Shown here: positions 5,019 to 5,442 of the stretch, piece by piece
How positions within the stretch are numbered: the stretch's first letter is position 1
Layout of the letters: each line of letters begins with the position of its first letter
Program-made: the position numbers and the translations under genes
DNA from: Paraktedonobacter sp034437695
Lineage (GTDB): Bacteria > Chloroflexota > Ktedonobacteria > Ktedonobacterales > Ktedonobacteraceae
NCBI GenBank assembly: GCA_034437695.1
Contig: DAOTTJ010000069.1
Span: forward strand, 1-5,442
Reading direction: 5' to 3'
DNA: 5,442 nucleotides
The notes under the pieces: model-generated
What the model saw: the letters and a program-made list of their open reading frames with translations, nothing else
The model's database searches: none
What the model was told of the DNA's origin: nothing

Positions 5019-5024
5019 TATAAG
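5019..5024 (+). promoter_or_regulatory. Weak -10 candidate upstream of the GlsB-like gene
   Basis: TATAAG matches the -10 consensus at five of six bases and lies 43 bases before the ATG at 5068. The -35 position is not convincing. The 8-bp palindrome ACACGTGT (5012-5019) abuts it and could be an operator. The rest of the non-coding stretch from about 4861 to 5067 holds no ORF or hairpin I would defend. Confidence 0.3.
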
Positions 5025-5067
5025 GTACAAAGCAATAAACTTTCAAGCACCATAAAGGAGATAAAAA

Positions 5068-5370
5068 ATGTCATTAGCTGCATTAGTTCTGGCGGATGCC
5101 TTAAACCCAGGTGGAATTATTGCCTGGATCGTCATTGGATTGCTGGCCGGCTGGCTGGCTGGTATCATCATGCCTGGTCATGGTTTCGGCCTGATCGGCG
5201 ACCTGGTTGTGGGCCTCGTCGGCGCATTCCTGGGTGGTCTGATCGTTTCGCTGGTGTCACCTGGTACGACCTTCGGTTTCTGGGGAAGTCTGGTGATTGC
5301 CCTGATCGGAGCCTGTGTTCTGGTGGCTATCCTGCACGCTGTCACACGCAACCGCGACGTACGGGTGTAA
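5068..5370 (+). CDS. GlsB/YeaQ/YmgE-family small membrane protein
   Basis: The 100-residue, strongly hydrophobic protein has three predicted membrane helices at about 16-34, 42-63 and 71-91, and a short basic tail (TRNRDVRV). The first helix segment GIIAWIVIGLLAGWLAGIIM, the link PGHGFGLIGDLVVGLVGAFLG, and the glycine-rich spacing are typical of the family once called transglycosylase-associated proteins. Members are often induced by general, acid or osmotic stress, but their molecular role is unknown and a transglycosylase activity is not established. Length is slightly above the common 80-90 residues because of the N-terminal stretch MSLAALVLADALNPG. The start is fixed by AAGGAG (5055-5060) 7 bases before ATG. 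It appears to be a single-gene unit closed by the hairpin at 5403-5442. Confidence 0.9.
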   Translation: MSLAALVLADALNPGGIIAWIVIGLLAGWLAGIIMPGHGFGLIGDLVVGLVGAFLGGLIVSLVSPGTTFGFWGSLVIALIGACVLVAILHAVTRNRDVRV

Positions 5371-5402
5371 GTAATCAACACCTGACGTTCCCTTAGCATC
5401 AA

Positions 5403-5442
5403 AGATGCCCTGAGTACACATACCTGTGTACTCAGGGCATCT
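5403..5442. terminator. Perfect 18-bp hairpin after the GlsB-like gene, probable terminator
   Basis: Bases 5403-5420 pair perfectly with 5425-5442 around the loop TACC. The stem begins AGATGCCCTGAGTACACA. It starts 33 bases after the stop codon. A short A run (5401-5403) precedes it, and the window ends at the last paired base, so any T tract lies just outside. The A run suggests it may also work for a gene coming from the right. Confidence 0.75.

Overview
The window is a bacterial segment of moderately high G+C with compact gene spacing and clear Shine-Dalgarno sites. It carries six complete genes I can assign to families and one gene tail I cannot. The gene mix (DinB-like protein, small cysteine hydrolase, GlsB/YeaQ-type membrane protein, pterin genes) fits a Chloroflexota-like soil bacterium, perhaps Ktedonobacteria. 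That placement is a guess from style, because the window has no rRNA or other marker gene.

Left part (1-3448). The tail of an unknown forward gene (2-160) meets a reverse-strand GTP cyclohydrolase I (folE, 261-926) across a perfect 14-bp hairpin. A 239-bp divergent control region (927-1165) separates folE from a forward operon. That operon encodes a short-chain dehydrogenase/reductase (1166-1879), a 6-pyruvoyl-tetrahydropterin synthase-type enzyme (1920-2336) and a GT4 glycosyltransferase (2333-3448). The last two genes overlap by ATGA. Together the four genes match the logic of tetrahydrobiopterin-type pterin glycoside synthesis: GTP to dihydroneopterin triphosphate (FolE), to 6-pyruvoyl-tetrahydropterin (PTPS), to a reduced side-chain pterin (SDR, sepiapterin-reductase role), to a sugar-capped pterin (glycosyltransferase). 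Such pathways are known from cyanobacteria (biopterin glucoside, cyanopterin) and green sulfur bacteria (limipterin). The synthase carries the C-x5-HGH motif of biopterin-type enzymes rather than the C-x3-HGH of QueD, and no other queuosine gene is present. This cluster is the main find of the window.

Middle (3425-3626). The end of the glycosyltransferase and the following convergent intergenic region contain nested inverted repeats. A 13-bp outer pair encloses at least two strong hairpins. This could be a bidirectional terminator, a structured RNA or a small MITE-like element.

Right part (3627-5442). On the reverse strand lie a DinB-superfamily putative metal protein (3627-4178) and, upstream of it, an isochorismatase-fold cysteine hydrolase (4274-4807) with an extended -10 promoter. 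Divergent from these is a 100-aa three-helix GlsB/YeaQ/YmgE-family membrane protein (5068-5370). It is followed by a perfect 18-bp hairpin at the window edge, probably its terminator. I see no tRNA, rRNA, CRISPR array or transposase gene.
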